A stretch of 64,000 nucleotides of DNA from Allostella vacuolata (GCA_006739055.1 AP019702.1:2753388-2817387); one strand, 5' to 3'. Counted from the stretch's first letter, positions 25,096 to 34,880 are shown. Notes: generated by a model from the letters alone, not told the origin. Made by a program: numbers and translations.

Positions 25096-26056
25096 CGGGG
25101 TCGAAGAAGGCGAAGTAGCTCTGGTCGATGCTTGCCGGCTCGATGTCGGTCAGGCGGATGTAGTTGCCGGCGCCGAGGTCGACGATGGTGTTGCCGTGCT
25201 GGTCCGGCGCCAGGCGGTCGGCCAGCGAGGCGAAGTCGACGATGCCGGTGTTGTTGATGTTGCGCAGCAGGAAGATCAGGTCGCCGGACGTCACGTCCAG
25301 CCCGTCGATGCGGTCCTGCCCGCTGCCGTCCTCGAAGAAGATCCAGTCGTCGCCCTCGCCCTCGACATGGATCGTGTCGTGGCCGGACCCGCCCCAGACG
25401 TCGTCGCCGCCGAGGTCGCTGTAGATCAGGTCGTCGCCGTCGCCGCCATGGATGGCGTCGTAGGCCTGCCCGCCGAAGATGGTGTCGTTGCCGGGGCCGC
25501 CGTCGATCGAGTCGCGGCCGAGATTGCCGAACAGCACGTCGTTGCCGTCGCCGCCGAGAAGCTCGTCCGCGCCGCGCTCGCCCCGCAGGGTATCGTCGCC
25601 GGCATCGCCCTCCAGCGTGTCCTCGCCGTCGCCGCCCAGGAACAGGTCGTCCCCGTCATGGCCGTGGATCAGGTCGTTGCCGTCGAAGCCGTCGCCGAGA
25701 TCGTTGTCCGCGGAACCGTCGATGGTGTCGTCGCCGTCGAACACATAGGCGGCCAGGTCGAAGGGCCGCTGGTCGGCGAGGAAGCCGAGCAGTGCCGCCG
25801 CGCTGAGGTCGAGCTGGTCGGCCGTCAGGATCGGCGCCCCACCATCGTCGAGCTGGAAGGCCTCGACCGTGCCGCCGGCCAGCTGGCCGTCCTCGGAGTA
25901 CCGGAATTCCGGGCCCTGCATCGCAAGCGTCGAGCCGTCCGAAAGCTTCAGCACGACCTCGGTCGGGGACTGGGATTCGACCGAGAAGCCACCGAACAAT
26001 GCGTCGAGGCCGCGCCCGGGCGTGCCCAGGGCCTCCAATGCGACAAAAGCGGCCAT
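25082..26056 (-). CDS. RTX calcium-binding repeat protein, probably secreted by a type I system
   Basis: A 324-residue protein with a ~100-residue N-terminal region (MAAFVALEALGTPGRGLDAL) and then about a dozen nonapeptide repeats of the GGxGxDxhx type between residues ~105 and 240, for example LGGDGEDTLEGDAGDDTLRG. These wind into a calcium-binding beta-roll after export. The C-terminus lacks Lys/Arg clusters and ends FFDPGQYS, compatible with an uncleaved type I secretion signal. No transporter genes are adjacent. A long purine ribosome site, GGGAGGGGGAA, precedes the ATG and is shared with the repeat-protein gene at 56818. Confidence 0.9.
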   Translation of the reverse strand: MAAFVALEALGTPGRGLDALFGGFSVESQSPTEVVLKLSDGSTLAMQGPEFRYSEDGQLAGGTVEAFQLDDGGAPILTADQLDLSAAALLGFLADQRPFDLAAYVFDGDDTIDGSADNDLGDGFDGNDLIHGHDGDDLFLGGDGEDTLEGDAGDDTLRGERGADELLGGDGNDVLFGNLGRDSIDGGPGNDTIFGGQAYDAIHGGDGDDLIYSDLGGDDVWGGSGHDTIHVEGEGDDWIFFEDGSGQDRIDGLDVTSGDLIFLLRNINNTGIVDFASLADRLAPDQHGNTIVDLGAGNYIRLTDIEPASIDQSYFAFFDPGQYS

Positions 26057-26281
26057 GTCGTTCCCCCTCCCGATGCCATGTGAATAGGGAATCGGTAGAC
26101 CGAAGGCAGGCGTGCCACAAGGGGAAGAATTCGCGCCATGCGCGCGCCGGTCGCGCCGCCGGGACGGGACGCGATCCTGCAATGCAACAAATCGGGCCCT
26201 TGGGATCTTGAAGCCTCGAGCGGTCGACCCTCCGGGCGGGGGACGGCTGGTCTTGGCGCATCGTCGAGAAGGAGCCAACCG
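26057..26281. other. Divergent intergenic region between the RTX gene and the molybdenum-enzyme operon
   Basis: This 225-base gap holds the long purine ribosome site of the RTX gene on the minus strand and an AAGGAG site just before 26282 on the plus strand. I saw no convincing palindrome, riboswitch or small gene in it. Confidence 0.5.
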
Positions 26282-26791
26282 ATGCAGTTCGTCGTCAACG
26301 GACGGAGCCACGAATTGGCGCCGGACCTTCGCACCTCGCTGCTGGACCTGCTGCGCGACCATCTGGGCCTGGGCGGGACCAAGAAGGGTTGCAACCAGGG
26401 TGCCTGCGGTGCCTGCACCGTGCTGGTCGACGGCGAGCGCATCAATGCCTGCCTGGCGCTGGCGGTCCAGTACCAGGGGCGCGCGATCGCCACCGTCGAG
26501 GGGTTGGGAAGCGAGGCGGAACCGCACCCGCTGCAGCGGGCCTTCCTGGTCCATGACGGCTTCCAGTGCGGCTACTGTACGCCGGGCCAGATCTGCTCGG
26601 CGATCGGCATGGCGGCGGAGGTGGCTCGCGGCGTGCCGAGCGCGGTGACGGACGATCTCGCGGCCGAAGCGATGGTGCTGACCGGCGACGAGCTGCGGGA
26701 GCGGATGAGCGGCAATCTCTGCCGCTGCGGCGCCCATAACGGCATCGTCGCGGCGATCCGGTCGACCTTCGCCGAGGGAGCCGCGGAATGA
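26282..26791 (+). CDS. [2Fe-2S] subunit of a xanthine-oxidase-family (PaoA/YagT-like) molybdenum enzyme
   Basis: A 169-residue protein with two [2Fe-2S] domains: a plant-ferredoxin-type cluster ([16 protein letters not shown]) and a helical cluster domain with CGYCTPGQ and [11 protein letters not shown]. It passes electrons between the molybdenum centre and FAD. The first residues go straight into the ferredoxin fold, so there is no twin-arginine signal; the E. coli PaoA subunit has one. A cytoplasmic complex is therefore likely. It is translationally coupled to the next subunit through an ATGA overlap. Confidence 0.93.
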   Translation: MQFVVNGRSHELAPDLRTSLLDLLRDHLGLGGTKKGCNQGACGACTVLVDGERINACLALAVQYQGRAIATVEGLGSEAEPHPLQRAFLVHDGFQCGYCTPGQICSAIGMAAEVARGVPSAVTDDLAAEAMVLTGDELRERMSGNLCRCGAHNGIVAAIRSTFAEGAAE

Positions 26792-27780
26792 CCCCCTTCA
26801 CCTATGCCAGGGCCGAGGATGCGGCCGCGGCCGTGCGCCTCCTGGGCGAGCGTGCCCGTTCCAAGTACCTGGGCGGCGGCACCAACCTGGTCGACCTGAT
26901 GCGCGAGACGATCGAGCGGCCGGAGGCGCTGGTGGACGTGAGCGGCCTGTGCCGCCGGATCGAGGCGCGCGACGATGGCGGGATCCGGATCGGCGCCGCG
27001 GCCACCAACACCGCGGTCGCTGCCGATCACGCGGTGCGCCGGCGCTTCCCGATGCTGGCGCGCGCCATCCTGTCCGGCGCGTCGGGGCAGATCCGCAACA
27101 TGGCCACGGTCGGCGGCAACATCCTGCAGCGCACCCGCTGCCATTACTTCTACGACGATGCCGCACGCTGCAACAAACGGACGCCGGGGGCGGGCTGCGA
27201 CGCCATCGGCGGCTTCAATCGCATGCACGCGATCCTCGGTGCCTCGCCCGCCTGCGTGGCGACGCATCCCTCCGACATGTGCGTGGCCCTGGCCGCGCTC
27301 GACGCCGAGGTCCAGGTCGAGGGGCCGTCCGGCCGGCGGGCGGTGAAGCTGGTCGACCTGCACCACCTGCCCGGCGACCGGCCCGATTTCGAGACCGGGC
27401 TGGCCGCCGGCGAGCTCATCACCGCCGTCGAGATTCCACCGCTCGCCATGGCGCGGCGTTCCGCCTACCGCAAGGTCCGGGATCGGGCGAGCTACGCCTT
27501 CGCCCTCGTCTCCGTCGCGGCGGCGATCGAGGTCGGGGCCGACGGCACGGTCGCCGACCTGCGCATTGCGCTCGGCGGGGTGGCCCACAAGCCCTGGCGC
27601 GCCTGGACGGCCGAGGCGGCGCTGCGCGGCAGACCGGCCACCGCGGACGGCTTCCGGGCCGCGGCCGATGCCGAACTGCACGAGGCGCGGGGCCTGCGCG
27701 ACAATGCCTTCAAGATCGAGCTGGCGCGCCGGCTGGTCGTCCACACCCTGCGCGAACTGGTTGAGGGAGACCGGTCATGA
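26788..27780 (+). CDS. FAD-binding subunit of the molybdenum enzyme (PaoB/YagS-like) with an extra Fe-S motif
   Basis: A 330-residue FAD-binding subunit. The flavin motifs are [15 protein letters not shown] and [17 protein letters not shown]. Directly after these, a Cys-rich insert ([21 protein letters not shown]) matches the loop that holds a [4Fe-4S] cluster in PaoB, which ordinary xanthine dehydrogenases lack. The C-terminal domain ([15 protein letters not shown]) is of the CO-dehydrogenase flavoprotein type. Electron transfer to an acceptor is likely, but the acceptor cannot be told. Overlaps join it to both partner genes. Confidence 0.92.
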   Translation: MTPFTYARAEDAAAAVRLLGERARSKYLGGGTNLVDLMRETIERPEALVDVSGLCRRIEARDDGGIRIGAAATNTAVAADHAVRRRFPMLARAILSGASGQIRNMATVGGNILQRTRCHYFYDDAARCNKRTPGAGCDAIGGFNRMHAILGASPACVATHPSDMCVALAALDAEVQVEGPSGRRAVKLVDLHHLPGDRPDFETGLAAGELITAVEIPPLAMARRSAYRKVRDRASYAFALVSVAAAIEVGADGTVADLRIALGGVAHKPWRAWTAEAALRGRPATADGFRAAADAELHEARGLRDNAFKIELARRLVVHTLRELVEGDRS

Positions 27781-30062
27781 GTATCGTCCGCTCTGCCGCC
27801 GCGGCGGTTGCCAGGCTTCTTCCGGACCGGGCGCCGGACGGCCTGGCCGCAGGTTCCCTGGGCCAGCCGCGCGACCGGGTCGACGGTCCGCTGAAGGTGA
27901 TGGGTCGGGCCCGGTTCGCGGCCGAGGTGCCGCTCGAAGGCCTCGCCTATGCCGCGCTCGTCTACAGCCGCATCGCGCGCGGGCGCATCGCCGTCATCGA
28001 CAGCGGCGCGGCCGAGGCGGCGCCGGGTGTCCTGCTGGTGATGACGCATCGGAACGCGCCGCGCCTGGCGCCGCCGCCCCTGATGGGGGAGGACCCCAGG
28101 GGGGCGGCCGGCAGCAAGCTGCCGGTGATGCAGGACGCCAGCATCCGCTGGAACGGCGAGCCGGTGGCCGTGGTGCTGGCCGAAAGCCAGGAGCAGGCCG
28201 ACCATGCGGCCGCTCTCATCCAGGTCGAATACGCGGCCGAACCGGCCTCGACCGTGTTCGAAGCGGCCAGGTCCAGGGCCCGTGCGCCGGGCTCCATCGT
28301 CGGGGAGCCGGCGAAGCTTGCGGTCGGCGATGCGGAGGCGGCACTGGCGGAGGCGGCGCTCCGCGTCGACCGCGCGTACCGCACGCCGCGCCACAGCCAC
28401 TGCGCGATCGAGCCGCATGCCGTCACCGTCGCCTGGTCCGGCGACCTGCTGACCGTGCACGACGCGACCCAGATGCTGCACCTCTCCCGCTCGACCCTGG
28501 CGACGGTGTTCGGCCTCGCGGATCGGAATGTCCGCATCCTGTCGCCGTTCGTGGGCGGCGGCTTCGGCAACAAGGCGATCTGGAGCCATCACATCCTGGC
28601 CGCCGCCGCGGCGCGGATGGCGGGGCGCCCCGTGCGTCTGGCCCTGTCGCGCGAAGGGGTGTTCCGCGCGACGGGCGGGCGCACCCTGACCGAGCAGCGG
28701 GTGGCCCTCGGCGCCGATCCGGACGGGACGCTGGCGGCGCTGATCCATACCGGTATCGCCGGCATGACCAGCCACAACGACTGCCCGGAGCAGTTCACCT
28801 TCCCCGCGCGCCACCTCTACGCGGCCAGGTCCATCCTGGTCTCGCAGGAGGTGGCCGACCTCGACATGGTGGCCAACGCCTTCATGCGCGCACCCGGGGA
28901 ATCGGTCGGCACCTTCGCGCTCGAATGCGCGATCGACGAGCTGGCCGAGCAGGCCGGGCTGGACCCGATCGAGCTCCGCCGGCGCCTGGAGCCGGAACGG
29001 GACCCGACCTCGGGCCGGCCGTTCTCCTCGCGGCACCTCTCGCAGGCCTATCGCGACGGCGCCGAGCGGTTCGGCTGGGACCGGCGCAGCGCCGTGCCGC
29101 GCGCGCGGCGGGAGGGGGACTGGCTGGTGGGCATGGGCGTCGCCACCGCGACCTATCCCTACTATCGCATGCCGGGCGCGGCCGCGCGCATCCGCCTGAC
29201 GGCCGAGGGCCGGGCGATCGTCGAGACGGCAGCCCACGAGATGGGCATGGGCACGGCCACCGTGCAGGCGCAGCACGCGGCCGACCGGCTCGGCCTGGCG
29301 CCCGACCAAGTCGCCTTCCGGTATGGCGACACCGACCTGCCGAGCGGCACGATGGCCGGCGGCTCGTCCCAGACCGCGTCGGTGGGGGCCGCGATCGCCG
29401 CAGCCGGCAAGGCCCTGACCAAGGCCCTGCTGCGCCTGGCCGGCAATGATTCGCCGCTGGCCGGCCTGAAGCCCCGGGACGTGGTGGCGGCCGAGGGCGG
29501 GCTCCGCCACCGCGACGACCCGGCGCGAGCCGAGAGCTACGTCTCGATCCTGCAGCGGGCCGGCCGTGGCGAGCTGACGGTCGAAGCCAACGCCCCGCAG
29601 CCCATGGAAATGCTCAAGTACTCGATGCATTCCTACGGCGCGCAGTTCGCCGAGGTGCGCGTCAACGCCATCACCGGCGAGACCCGGGTGACGCGGTGGC
29701 TCGGCGCGTTCGATACCGGTCGCATCCTCAATCCCAAGACGGCCGCCAGCCAGTTCCGCGGCGGGATCATCATGGGTCTGGGCCTGGCGCTGACCGAGGA
29801 GACCCTGTTCGACGAGCGCACCGGCCGGATCATGAACCCGTCGCTGGCGGAGTACCATGTGCCGGTCCATCTCGACGTGCCGGAGATCGAGGTGATCTGG
29901 ACCGACATCCCCGATCCGCGGTCCCCGCTCGGCGCGCGCGGGATCGGCGAGATCGGCATCACCGGCGTCGGGGCGGCGGTGGCGAACGCCGTCTACAACG
30001 CGACCGGCATCCGGGTCCGCGAACTGCCGATCACGCTGGACAAGCTGATGCAGGCGCCGTGA
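27777..30062 (+). CDS. Molybdenum-cofactor subunit of the xanthine-oxidase-family enzyme (PaoC/YagR-like)
   Basis: A 761-residue catalytic subunit. The a/b hammerhead domain opens with [18 protein letters not shown]. Molybdopterin-binding segments include [30 protein letters not shown] and [13 protein letters not shown]. The essential Glu lies near the C-terminus in [16 protein letters not shown]. The family hydroxylates aldehydes or N-heterocycles; PaoABC oxidises aromatic aldehydes, and that is the nearest guess. No XdhC-type maturation gene is present in the window. Its stop is seven bases from the convergent gene at 30070. Confidence 0.93.
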   Translation: MSIVRSAAAAVARLLPDRAPDGLAAGSLGQPRDRVDGPLKVMGRARFAAEVPLEGLAYAALVYSRIARGRIAVIDSGAAEAAPGVLLVMTHRNAPRLAPPPLMGEDPRGAAGSKLPVMQDASIRWNGEPVAVVLAESQEQADHAAALIQVEYAAEPASTVFEAARSRARAPGSIVGEPAKLAVGDAEAALAEAALRVDRAYRTPRHSHCAIEPHAVTVAWSGDLLTVHDATQMLHLSRSTLATVFGLADRNVRILSPFVGGGFGNKAIWSHHILAAAAARMAGRPVRLALSREGVFRATGGRTLTEQRVALGADPDGTLAALIHTGIAGMTSHNDCPEQFTFPARHLYAARSILVSQEVADLDMVANAFMRAPGESVGTFALECAIDELAEQAGLDPIELRRRLEPERDPTSGRPFSSRHLSQAYRDGAERFGWDRRSAVPRARREGDWLVGMGVATATYPYYRMPGAAARIRLTAEGRAIVETAAHEMGMGTATVQAQHAADRLGLAPDQVAFRYGDTDLPSGTMAGGSSQTASVGAAIAAAGKALTKALLRLAGNDSPLAGLKPRDVVAAEGGLRHRDDPARAESYVSILQRAGRGELTVEANAPQPMEMLKYSMHSYGAQFAEVRVNAITGETRVTRWLGAFDTGRILNPKTAASQFRGGIIMGLGLALTEETLFDERTGRIMNPSLAEYHVPVHLDVPEIEVIWTDIPDPRSPLGARGIGEIGITGVGAAVANAVYNATGIRVRELPITLDKLMQAP

Positions 30063-30069
30063 TCCATCG

Positions 30070-30618
30070 TCAGTGGATCCGGGCCAGCCCGGGGTCGACG
30101 CAGGCGGTCTCGTCGCGGCGCGCCTCGAGCCGGACCGACGGGATCCACAGGCCGGCATCGGCCGCGGCCCGGGCGAACCCGCCGATCGGGCCGAGGCCGA
30201 TGCTCACCGCGGTGTTCGGCATCCAGTGACCGAGGAGGAGCGTGGCGGCGAGGACGCGCTGTCGCTGCAGGTTGCCGACCGCCAGCAGGAACGTCACCTC
30301 GTCCGCGCCCAGCTTCGCGCAGCGGGCGCAACGCACGTCGAGCGCCTGGCTCGACGAGGTCAGCACGACCCGCATGAAGGCGTCGAAGTCCGCCACCGCG
30401 TCATGGTCCAGGTCCGCCAGGGAGAAGGCTTCCCGCCAGTCCTGGTGGGTGCCCCCCGGATCCCGGTGCGGGGCCGCCCACAATCGCAGCGCCGTCAGGG
30501 GAAACAGCTCGCCGGGGGTCAGGGTGGCGACCGGCCCGTCCGTCTCATAGCCGCGCGACGGGACGCGGCGATCGGCGAGGTGGATCACGGTGGCGGTGTC
30601 GGGGTTCCGTCGGTGCAA
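30070..30618 (-). CDS. Uncharacterised protein, distant paralogue of the gene at 6374, under a Fur-like box
   Basis: A 182-residue soluble protein with no known domain. LDVRCARCAKLGADEVTFLL aligns with the gene at 6374-6856, as do the W-x-P helix and the terminal AAADAGLWIPSVR. I chose the TTG at 30618 because AAGGAGG precedes it by five bases. A start at the ATG at 30663 would begin almost inside the Fur-like box and leave no room for a leader. One CxxC (RCARC) is present here but not in the other copy. It is divergent from fpr. Confidence 0.7.
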   Translation of the reverse strand: MHRRNPDTATVIHLADRRVPSRGYETDGPVATLTPGELFPLTALRLWAAPHRDPGGTHQDWREAFSLADLDHDAVADFDAFMRVVLTSSSQALDVRCARCAKLGADEVTFLLAVGNLQRQRVLAATLLLGHWMPNTAVSIGLGPIGGFARAAADAGLWIPSVRLEARRDETACVDPGLARIH

Positions 30619-30668
30619 TGCTGCCTCCTTGCGACCAATTGCCGCGATGCGGTGCCGCATCATTGATA

Positions 30669-30685
30669 CTGCAAATCATTCGCAG
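30669..30685. promoter_or_regulatory. Fur-family-like operator, second copy
   Basis: CTGCAAATCATTCGCAG is a 17-base inverted repeat (arms CTGCRAA), nearly the same as the site at 6908-6924. It lies 50 bases upstream of the TTG start of the gene at 30070-30618, the same spacing as the first copy has to its gene. It is 69 bases upstream of fpr and might act on both. Confidence 0.6.
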
Positions 30686-30754
30686 CAAAAAGCGGAAAGC
30701 ATCGCCATGTAGAGCCGTCCTTCCGGCCCTCCCTCCGAACGAGCCCATTCCATC

Positions 30755-31528
30755 ATGAGCAATCTGCGCGAGGAACGCGTCCTGTCCGTGCATCACTGGA
30801 CGGACACGCTGTTCAGCTTCACCACGACCCGCGACCCGTCGTTCCGCTTCCAGAGCGGCCAGTTCACGATGATCGGGCTGATGGTGGAGGGCAAGCCGCT
30901 GCTCCGCGCCTACAGCATGGCGAGCGCCTATTACGACGACACGCTGGAGTTCTTCAGTATCAAGGTCCAGGACGGGCCGCTGACCTCGCGCCTGCAGCAC
31001 CTGGAGGTGGGGCAGACGATCCTGGTCGGCCGCAAGCCGGTCGGCACCCTGCTGCTCGACAACCTGCTGCCGGGCCGCACCCTCTACCTGGTCGGCACCG
31101 GCACCGGACTTGCCCCGTTCCTCAGCCTGATCCGCGATCCCGAGACCTACGAGCGGTTCGAGAAGGTGGTGCTGACGCACACCTGCCGGACCGTGGCCGA
31201 GCTCGCCTATCGCGACCTCATCACCCGCGAGCTGCCGGAGAACGAGCTGATCGGCGAGCAGGTGCGCGAGAAGCTGGTCTACTACCCGACGGTGACCCGC
31301 GAGCCGTTCCAGACCCAGGGCCGCATCACCGACCTGATCCGCGAGGGGCGCATCTTCGCCGACCTCGGCCTCCGCCCGCTCGACCCGGCCGTCGACCGGC
31401 TGATGCTGTGCGGCAGCCCGTCCATGCTGCGCGAGGCCAGGACGATGCTGGAGGAGGGCGGCTTCGAGGAGGGCAGCCAGGCCAAGGCCGCCCACTTCGT
31501 CGTCGAACGCGCCTTCGTCGAACAATAG
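30755..31528 (+). CDS. fpr: Ferredoxin--NADP(+) reductase
   Basis: A 257-residue bacterial-type reductase. The FAD-binding motif is RAYSMASAYY, the Gly-rich NADP loop is LVGTGTGLAPFLSLI, and the NADP-domain segment DRLMLCGSPSMLREA is typical. The C-terminus ends AFVEQ, an extension seen in the bacterial subclass. It moves electrons between NADPH and ferredoxin or flavodoxin and is often induced by oxidative stress or iron shortage. It is divergent from a gene with a Fur-like box, which may also affect fpr. Confidence 0.95.
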   Translation: MSNLREERVLSVHHWTDTLFSFTTTRDPSFRFQSGQFTMIGLMVEGKPLLRAYSMASAYYDDTLEFFSIKVQDGPLTSRLQHLEVGQTILVGRKPVGTLLLDNLLPGRTLYLVGTGTGLAPFLSLIRDPETYERFEKVVLTHTCRTVAELAYRDLITRELPENELIGEQVREKLVYYPTVTREPFQTQGRITDLIREGRIFADLGLRPLDPAVDRLMLCGSPSMLREARTMLEEGGFEEGSQAKAAHFVVERAFVEQ

Positions 31529-31538
31529 GCGGGCCGCA

Positions 31539-32828
31539 GTGCCGCCCGTGAGCTGGCGGGGAGGCGGGCCCAGCCTGTGGCAGGCGACCGCCGAGCCGTC
31601 GCCCCATTGCCCGCCGCTGGCGGGCGAGGTCGAGTCGGCGGTGGCGATCGTCGGTGCCGGCTATACCGGGCTGTCGACGGCCCTGGCGCTCGCCGAGGGT
31701 GGCGTTGCCGCGGTGGTGCTGGAGACGGGCGAGCCCGGCGGCGGCGCGTCGGGGCGCAATGGCGGCCAGGTCATCCCCGGCATCCGGCATTTCCCCGACG
31801 AGCTCGAGGCGGCCTTCGGGCGCGAGGCGGGGCGGCGCCTCTACGAGTTCGGCCTCGGCACCGCCGATGCCGCCTTCGCCCTGATCGAGCGCCACGGCAT
31901 CCGCTGCGATGCCGGGCGGACCGGCTGGGTGCAGCCGGCCGACAAGCCGTCCTCCATGGACGCCTCGCGCCGCCGGGTCGAGCAATGGCGGCGCATGGGC
32001 CATCCTGCGCGCATGCTGGACCGCGACGAGATGGCCCATGTCCTCGGCAGCCGCGCCTATCTCGGCGGCTGGACCCTGCCGGGCGGGGGGACGGTGCAGC
32101 CGCTGTCCTATGCCCGGGGGCTGGCCCGTGCGGCGCTCGCCGCCGGCGTGCGCATCCATGGCGGGACGCCTGCCATCGGCATCGAGCCGGCGGGGGAACG
32201 CTGGCGCGTCGTCACCCCGGGCGGGTCGGTGGTGGCGGGCCGCATCCTGCTCGCGACCAATGCGCTGGCCGACGGGCTGTGGCCGCCGCTCAGCCGCGGG
32301 CTGCTGCCGGTGTGGAGCTTCCAGGTCGCGACCAGCCCGCTGTCGCCGCACGACCTTGCCCGGGTGCTGCCGGGCCGGCCGGCGGTCTCCGACACGCGCG
32401 AGGTGCTGCGCTATTTCCGCCTCGACCGCGACGGCCGGCTGGTGATCGGCGGCAAGGGACGGCTCGGCGGTCCGCGCGGCATGGGGTCCTTCGGGCTGCA
32501 GCGGCGGATGCTGCGGCGCCTCTATCCCGGGCTGGCCGACCAGCCGATCGAGCATGGCTGGGGCGGCCAGGTCGCGATCACGCTCGACCGCCTGCCCCGG
32601 GTGCACGAGCTGGCCCCGGGGGTGCTGGCCTCGATCGGCTGCAACGGCAAGGGGGTGGCCCTGTGCTCGGCCCTCGGCCGGCCGCTCGCCGAGGCGCTGT
32701 CGGGCCGGCCGCTGGCGGAGCTGCCGCTCGCCGCCGCCCCCTTGCGCCCGATCCCGCTGCACGGCCTGCGCCCGTTCCATATCGCCGCCGGCTCGGCCTG
32801 GATGAAGGTCAAGGACTGGCTGGCCTGA
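31539..32828 (+). CDS. FAD-dependent amine/amino-acid oxidoreductase (DadA/PuuB-like)
   Basis: A 429-residue flavoprotein of the DAO family. Near residue 35 is the dinucleotide fold VAIVGAGYTGLSTALALAE, followed by GGGASGRNGGQVIPG, the pattern of gamma-glutamylputrescine oxidase and similar enzymes. The C-terminal FAD-contact segment (LASIGCNGKGVALCSALG) is also present. It would oxidise a secondary amine or D-amino acid, giving an aldehyde or keto acid. The start is a GTG at 31539, 10 bases after fpr; a GTG at 31548 is an alternative. It may be co-transcribed with fpr. Confidence 0.88.
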   Translation: MPPVSWRGGGPSLWQATAEPSPHCPPLAGEVESAVAIVGAGYTGLSTALALAEGGVAAVVLETGEPGGGASGRNGGQVIPGIRHFPDELEAAFGREAGRRLYEFGLGTADAAFALIERHGIRCDAGRTGWVQPADKPSSMDASRRRVEQWRRMGHPARMLDRDEMAHVLGSRAYLGGWTLPGGGTVQPLSYARGLARAALAAGVRIHGGTPAIGIEPAGERWRVVTPGGSVVAGRILLATNALADGLWPPLSRGLLPVWSFQVATSPLSPHDLARVLPGRPAVSDTREVLRYFRLDRDGRLVIGGKGRLGGPRGMGSFGLQRRMLRRLYPGLADQPIEHGWGGQVAITLDRLPRVHELAPGVLASIGCNGKGVALCSALGRPLAEALSGRPLAELPLAAAPLRPIPLHGLRPFHIAAGSAWMKVKDWLA

Positions 32829-32922
32829 CTTCAGGCGGAATTGACCCGGGAGTTGCGCCGGACCGGCGGTTGAGACAGTCTCGCCGCCGGATTCCGACCT
32901 GATACGGGGAGCACCCTCCGCC

Positions 32923-34032
32923 ATGAAGACCCGCGCCGCCGTCGCCTTCGAGGCCAAGAAACCGCTGGAGATCGTCGAGGTCGACCTGGAAGGCCCGCGC
33001 GCCGGCGAGGTTCTGGTCGAGGTGAAGGCGACCGGGATCTGCCACACCGACTACTACACCCTGTCGGGCGCCGACGCCGAGGGGCTGTTCCCGGCGATCC
33101 TGGGCCACGAGGGGGCCGGGGTGGTGATGGAGGTGGGGCCGGGCGTCACCACCCTGAAGCCGGGCGACCACGTCATCCCGCTCTACACGCCGGAATGCCG
33201 CGAGTGCGAGTACTGCCTCTCGCGCAAGACCAACCTGTGCCAGAAGATCCGCCTGACCCAGGGCCGCGGCGTCATGCCCGACGGCACCAGCCGCTTCAGC
33301 CACAAGGGCAAGCCCGTCTACCACTACATGGGCACCTCGACCTTCGCGAACCATGTGGTGGTGCCGGAGATCGCGCTCGCCAAGATCCGCTCCGACGCGC
33401 CCTTCGACAAGGTCTGCTACATCGGCTGCGGCGTCACCACCGGCATCGGCGCGGTGATCTGGACCGCCAAGGTGGAGACGGGCGCCCGCGTCGTCGTCTT
33501 CGGCCTGGGCGGCATCGGGCTCAATGTGATCCAGGGTGCGCGCATGGTGGGCGCGGCGCAGATCGTCGGCGTCGACCTCAACCCGGCCAAGGCGGAACTG
33601 GCGCGCAAGTTCGGCATGACCGACTTCGTCAACCCCAGGGATGTGCCGGGCGACATCGTCGGCCACCTGGTGGAGCTGACCGGCGGCGGCGCCGACTACA
33701 GCTTCGACTGCACCGGCAACGTGAAGGTGATGCGCCAGGCGCTGGAATGCGCCCACAAGGGCTGGGGCCAGAGCATCATCATCGGCGTCGCGGCATCGGG
33801 CGAGGAGATCATGACCCGGCCGTTCCAGCTGGTCACCGGCCGCGTCTGGAAGGGCACCGCCTTCGGCGGCGCGCGCGGCCGCACCGACGTGCCGAAGATC
33901 GTCGACTGGTACATGGACGGCCGCGTCAACATCGACGATCTGATCACCCACAAGCTGCCGCTGGAGCGCATCAACGAGGGCTTCGAGCTGATGCACGAGG
34001 GCAAGTCGATCCGCACCGTGGTGGAGTTCTGA
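32923..34032 (+). CDS. frmA: S-(hydroxymethyl)glutathione dehydrogenase / class III alcohol dehydrogenase
   Basis: A 369-residue zinc alcohol dehydrogenase. Catalytic zinc ligands are Cys in GICHTDYYT, His in LGHEGAGVV and Cys in [10 protein letters not shown]. The four structural-zinc Cys lie in [15 protein letters not shown]. The NAD-binding [13 protein letters not shown] follows. This enzyme oxidises the formaldehyde-glutathione adduct to S-formylglutathione. Its stop overlaps the ATG of the next gene, which encodes the next pathway step. Confidence 0.97.
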   Translation: MKTRAAVAFEAKKPLEIVEVDLEGPRAGEVLVEVKATGICHTDYYTLSGADAEGLFPAILGHEGAGVVMEVGPGVTTLKPGDHVIPLYTPECRECEYCLSRKTNLCQKIRLTQGRGVMPDGTSRFSHKGKPVYHYMGTSTFANHVVVPEIALAKIRSDAPFDKVCYIGCGVTTGIGAVIWTAKVETGARVVVFGLGGIGLNVIQGARMVGAAQIVGVDLNPAKAELARKFGMTDFVNPRDVPGDIVGHLVELTGGGADYSFDCTGNVKVMRQALECAHKGWGQSIIIGVAASGEEIMTRPFQLVTGRVWKGTAFGGARGRTDVPKIVDWYMDGRVNIDDLITHKLPLERINEGFELMHEGKSIRTVVEF

Positions 34033-34880
34033 TGGCCGTCACCCGGCGCGGCCGGCACCGCGCCTTCGGCGGGCAGGTCCAGTACCTGTCCCACGCCTCG
34101 GCGGAGATCGGCGGCGAGATGCGCTTCGCCGTCTTCCTGCCGCCGGCGGCCGAGCGCGGGCCGGTGCCGGCCCTCTTCTACCTGGCCGGCCTGACCTGCA
34201 CGGAAGAGACCTTCATCACCAAGGCGGGCGCGCTGCGCCGCGCGGCCGAGGCCGGGATCGCGCTGGTCGCCCCCGACACCTCGCCGCGCGACCGCCGCTT
34301 CCCGGGCGACGACGCGGCCTGGGACTTCGGCCAGGGCGCGGGCTTCTATGTCGATGCGACGGCGGCGCCCTGGAGCGGCGCCTATCGCATGTATTCCTAC
34401 GTCACCCGCGAACTGCCGGACCTGGTGACTGTGGAGTTCCCGATCGACGGCGGGCGCATGGGCATCTTCGGCCATTCGATGGGCGGCCACGGCGCGCTCG
34501 TCGCCGGCCTGCGCAACCCGGACCGCTTCCGCACGGTCTCGGCCTTCGCCCCGATCGCGGCACCCTCGCACTGTCCCTGGGGCGAGAAGGCGTTCGGCAA
34601 CTATCTCGGCCCTGATCGCGCCGCCTGGGCCGCCTATGATGCGACGGAACTGGTGGCGGGGGGCGCCCGGACGTCCGGCATCCTGGTCGACCAGGGCCTC
34701 GACGACCAGTTCCTGGCGACCCAGCTCCATCCCGACCGCTTCGAGGCCGCCTGCCGCCGGGCCGGCCAGAAGCTCACCCTGCGCCGCCATGCCGGCTATG
34801 ACCACGGCTACTTCTTCATCCAGACCTTCATCGACGACCACATCGACCACCACGCGGCGGTGCTGGGGCTTGGACGATAG
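34032..34880 (+). CDS. frmB: S-formylglutathione hydrolase
   Basis: A 282-residue alpha/beta hydrolase of the esterase D family. The nucleophile is in IFGHSMGGHGAL; the acid is in VDQGLDDQFL; the His is in AGYDHGYFFIQ. LTCTEETFITKAG near the N-terminus is characteristic. It cleaves S-formylglutathione to formate and glutathione, completing formaldehyde detoxification after frmA. TGATG overlap couples the two genes. In this window it could handle formaldehyde from methylamines released by the dimethylformamidase-like enzyme (inference). Confidence 0.96.
   Translation: MAVTRRGRHRAFGGQVQYLSHASAEIGGEMRFAVFLPPAAERGPVPALFYLAGLTCTEETFITKAGALRRAAEAGIALVAPDTSPRDRRFPGDDAAWDFGQGAGFYVDATAAPWSGAYRMYSYVTRELPDLVTVEFPIDGGRMGIFGHSMGGHGALVAGLRNPDRFRTVSAFAPIAAPSHCPWGEKAFGNYLGPDRAAWAAYDATELVAGGARTSGILVDQGLDDQFLATQLHPDRFEAACRRAGQKLTLRRHAGYDHGYFFIQTFIDDHIDHHAAVLGLGR

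Noticed and set aside
25400-25750. Short-period DNA repeats as a satellite or CRISPR
   Set aside because: The periodicity is explained by the nonapeptide RTX repeats of the encoded protein.
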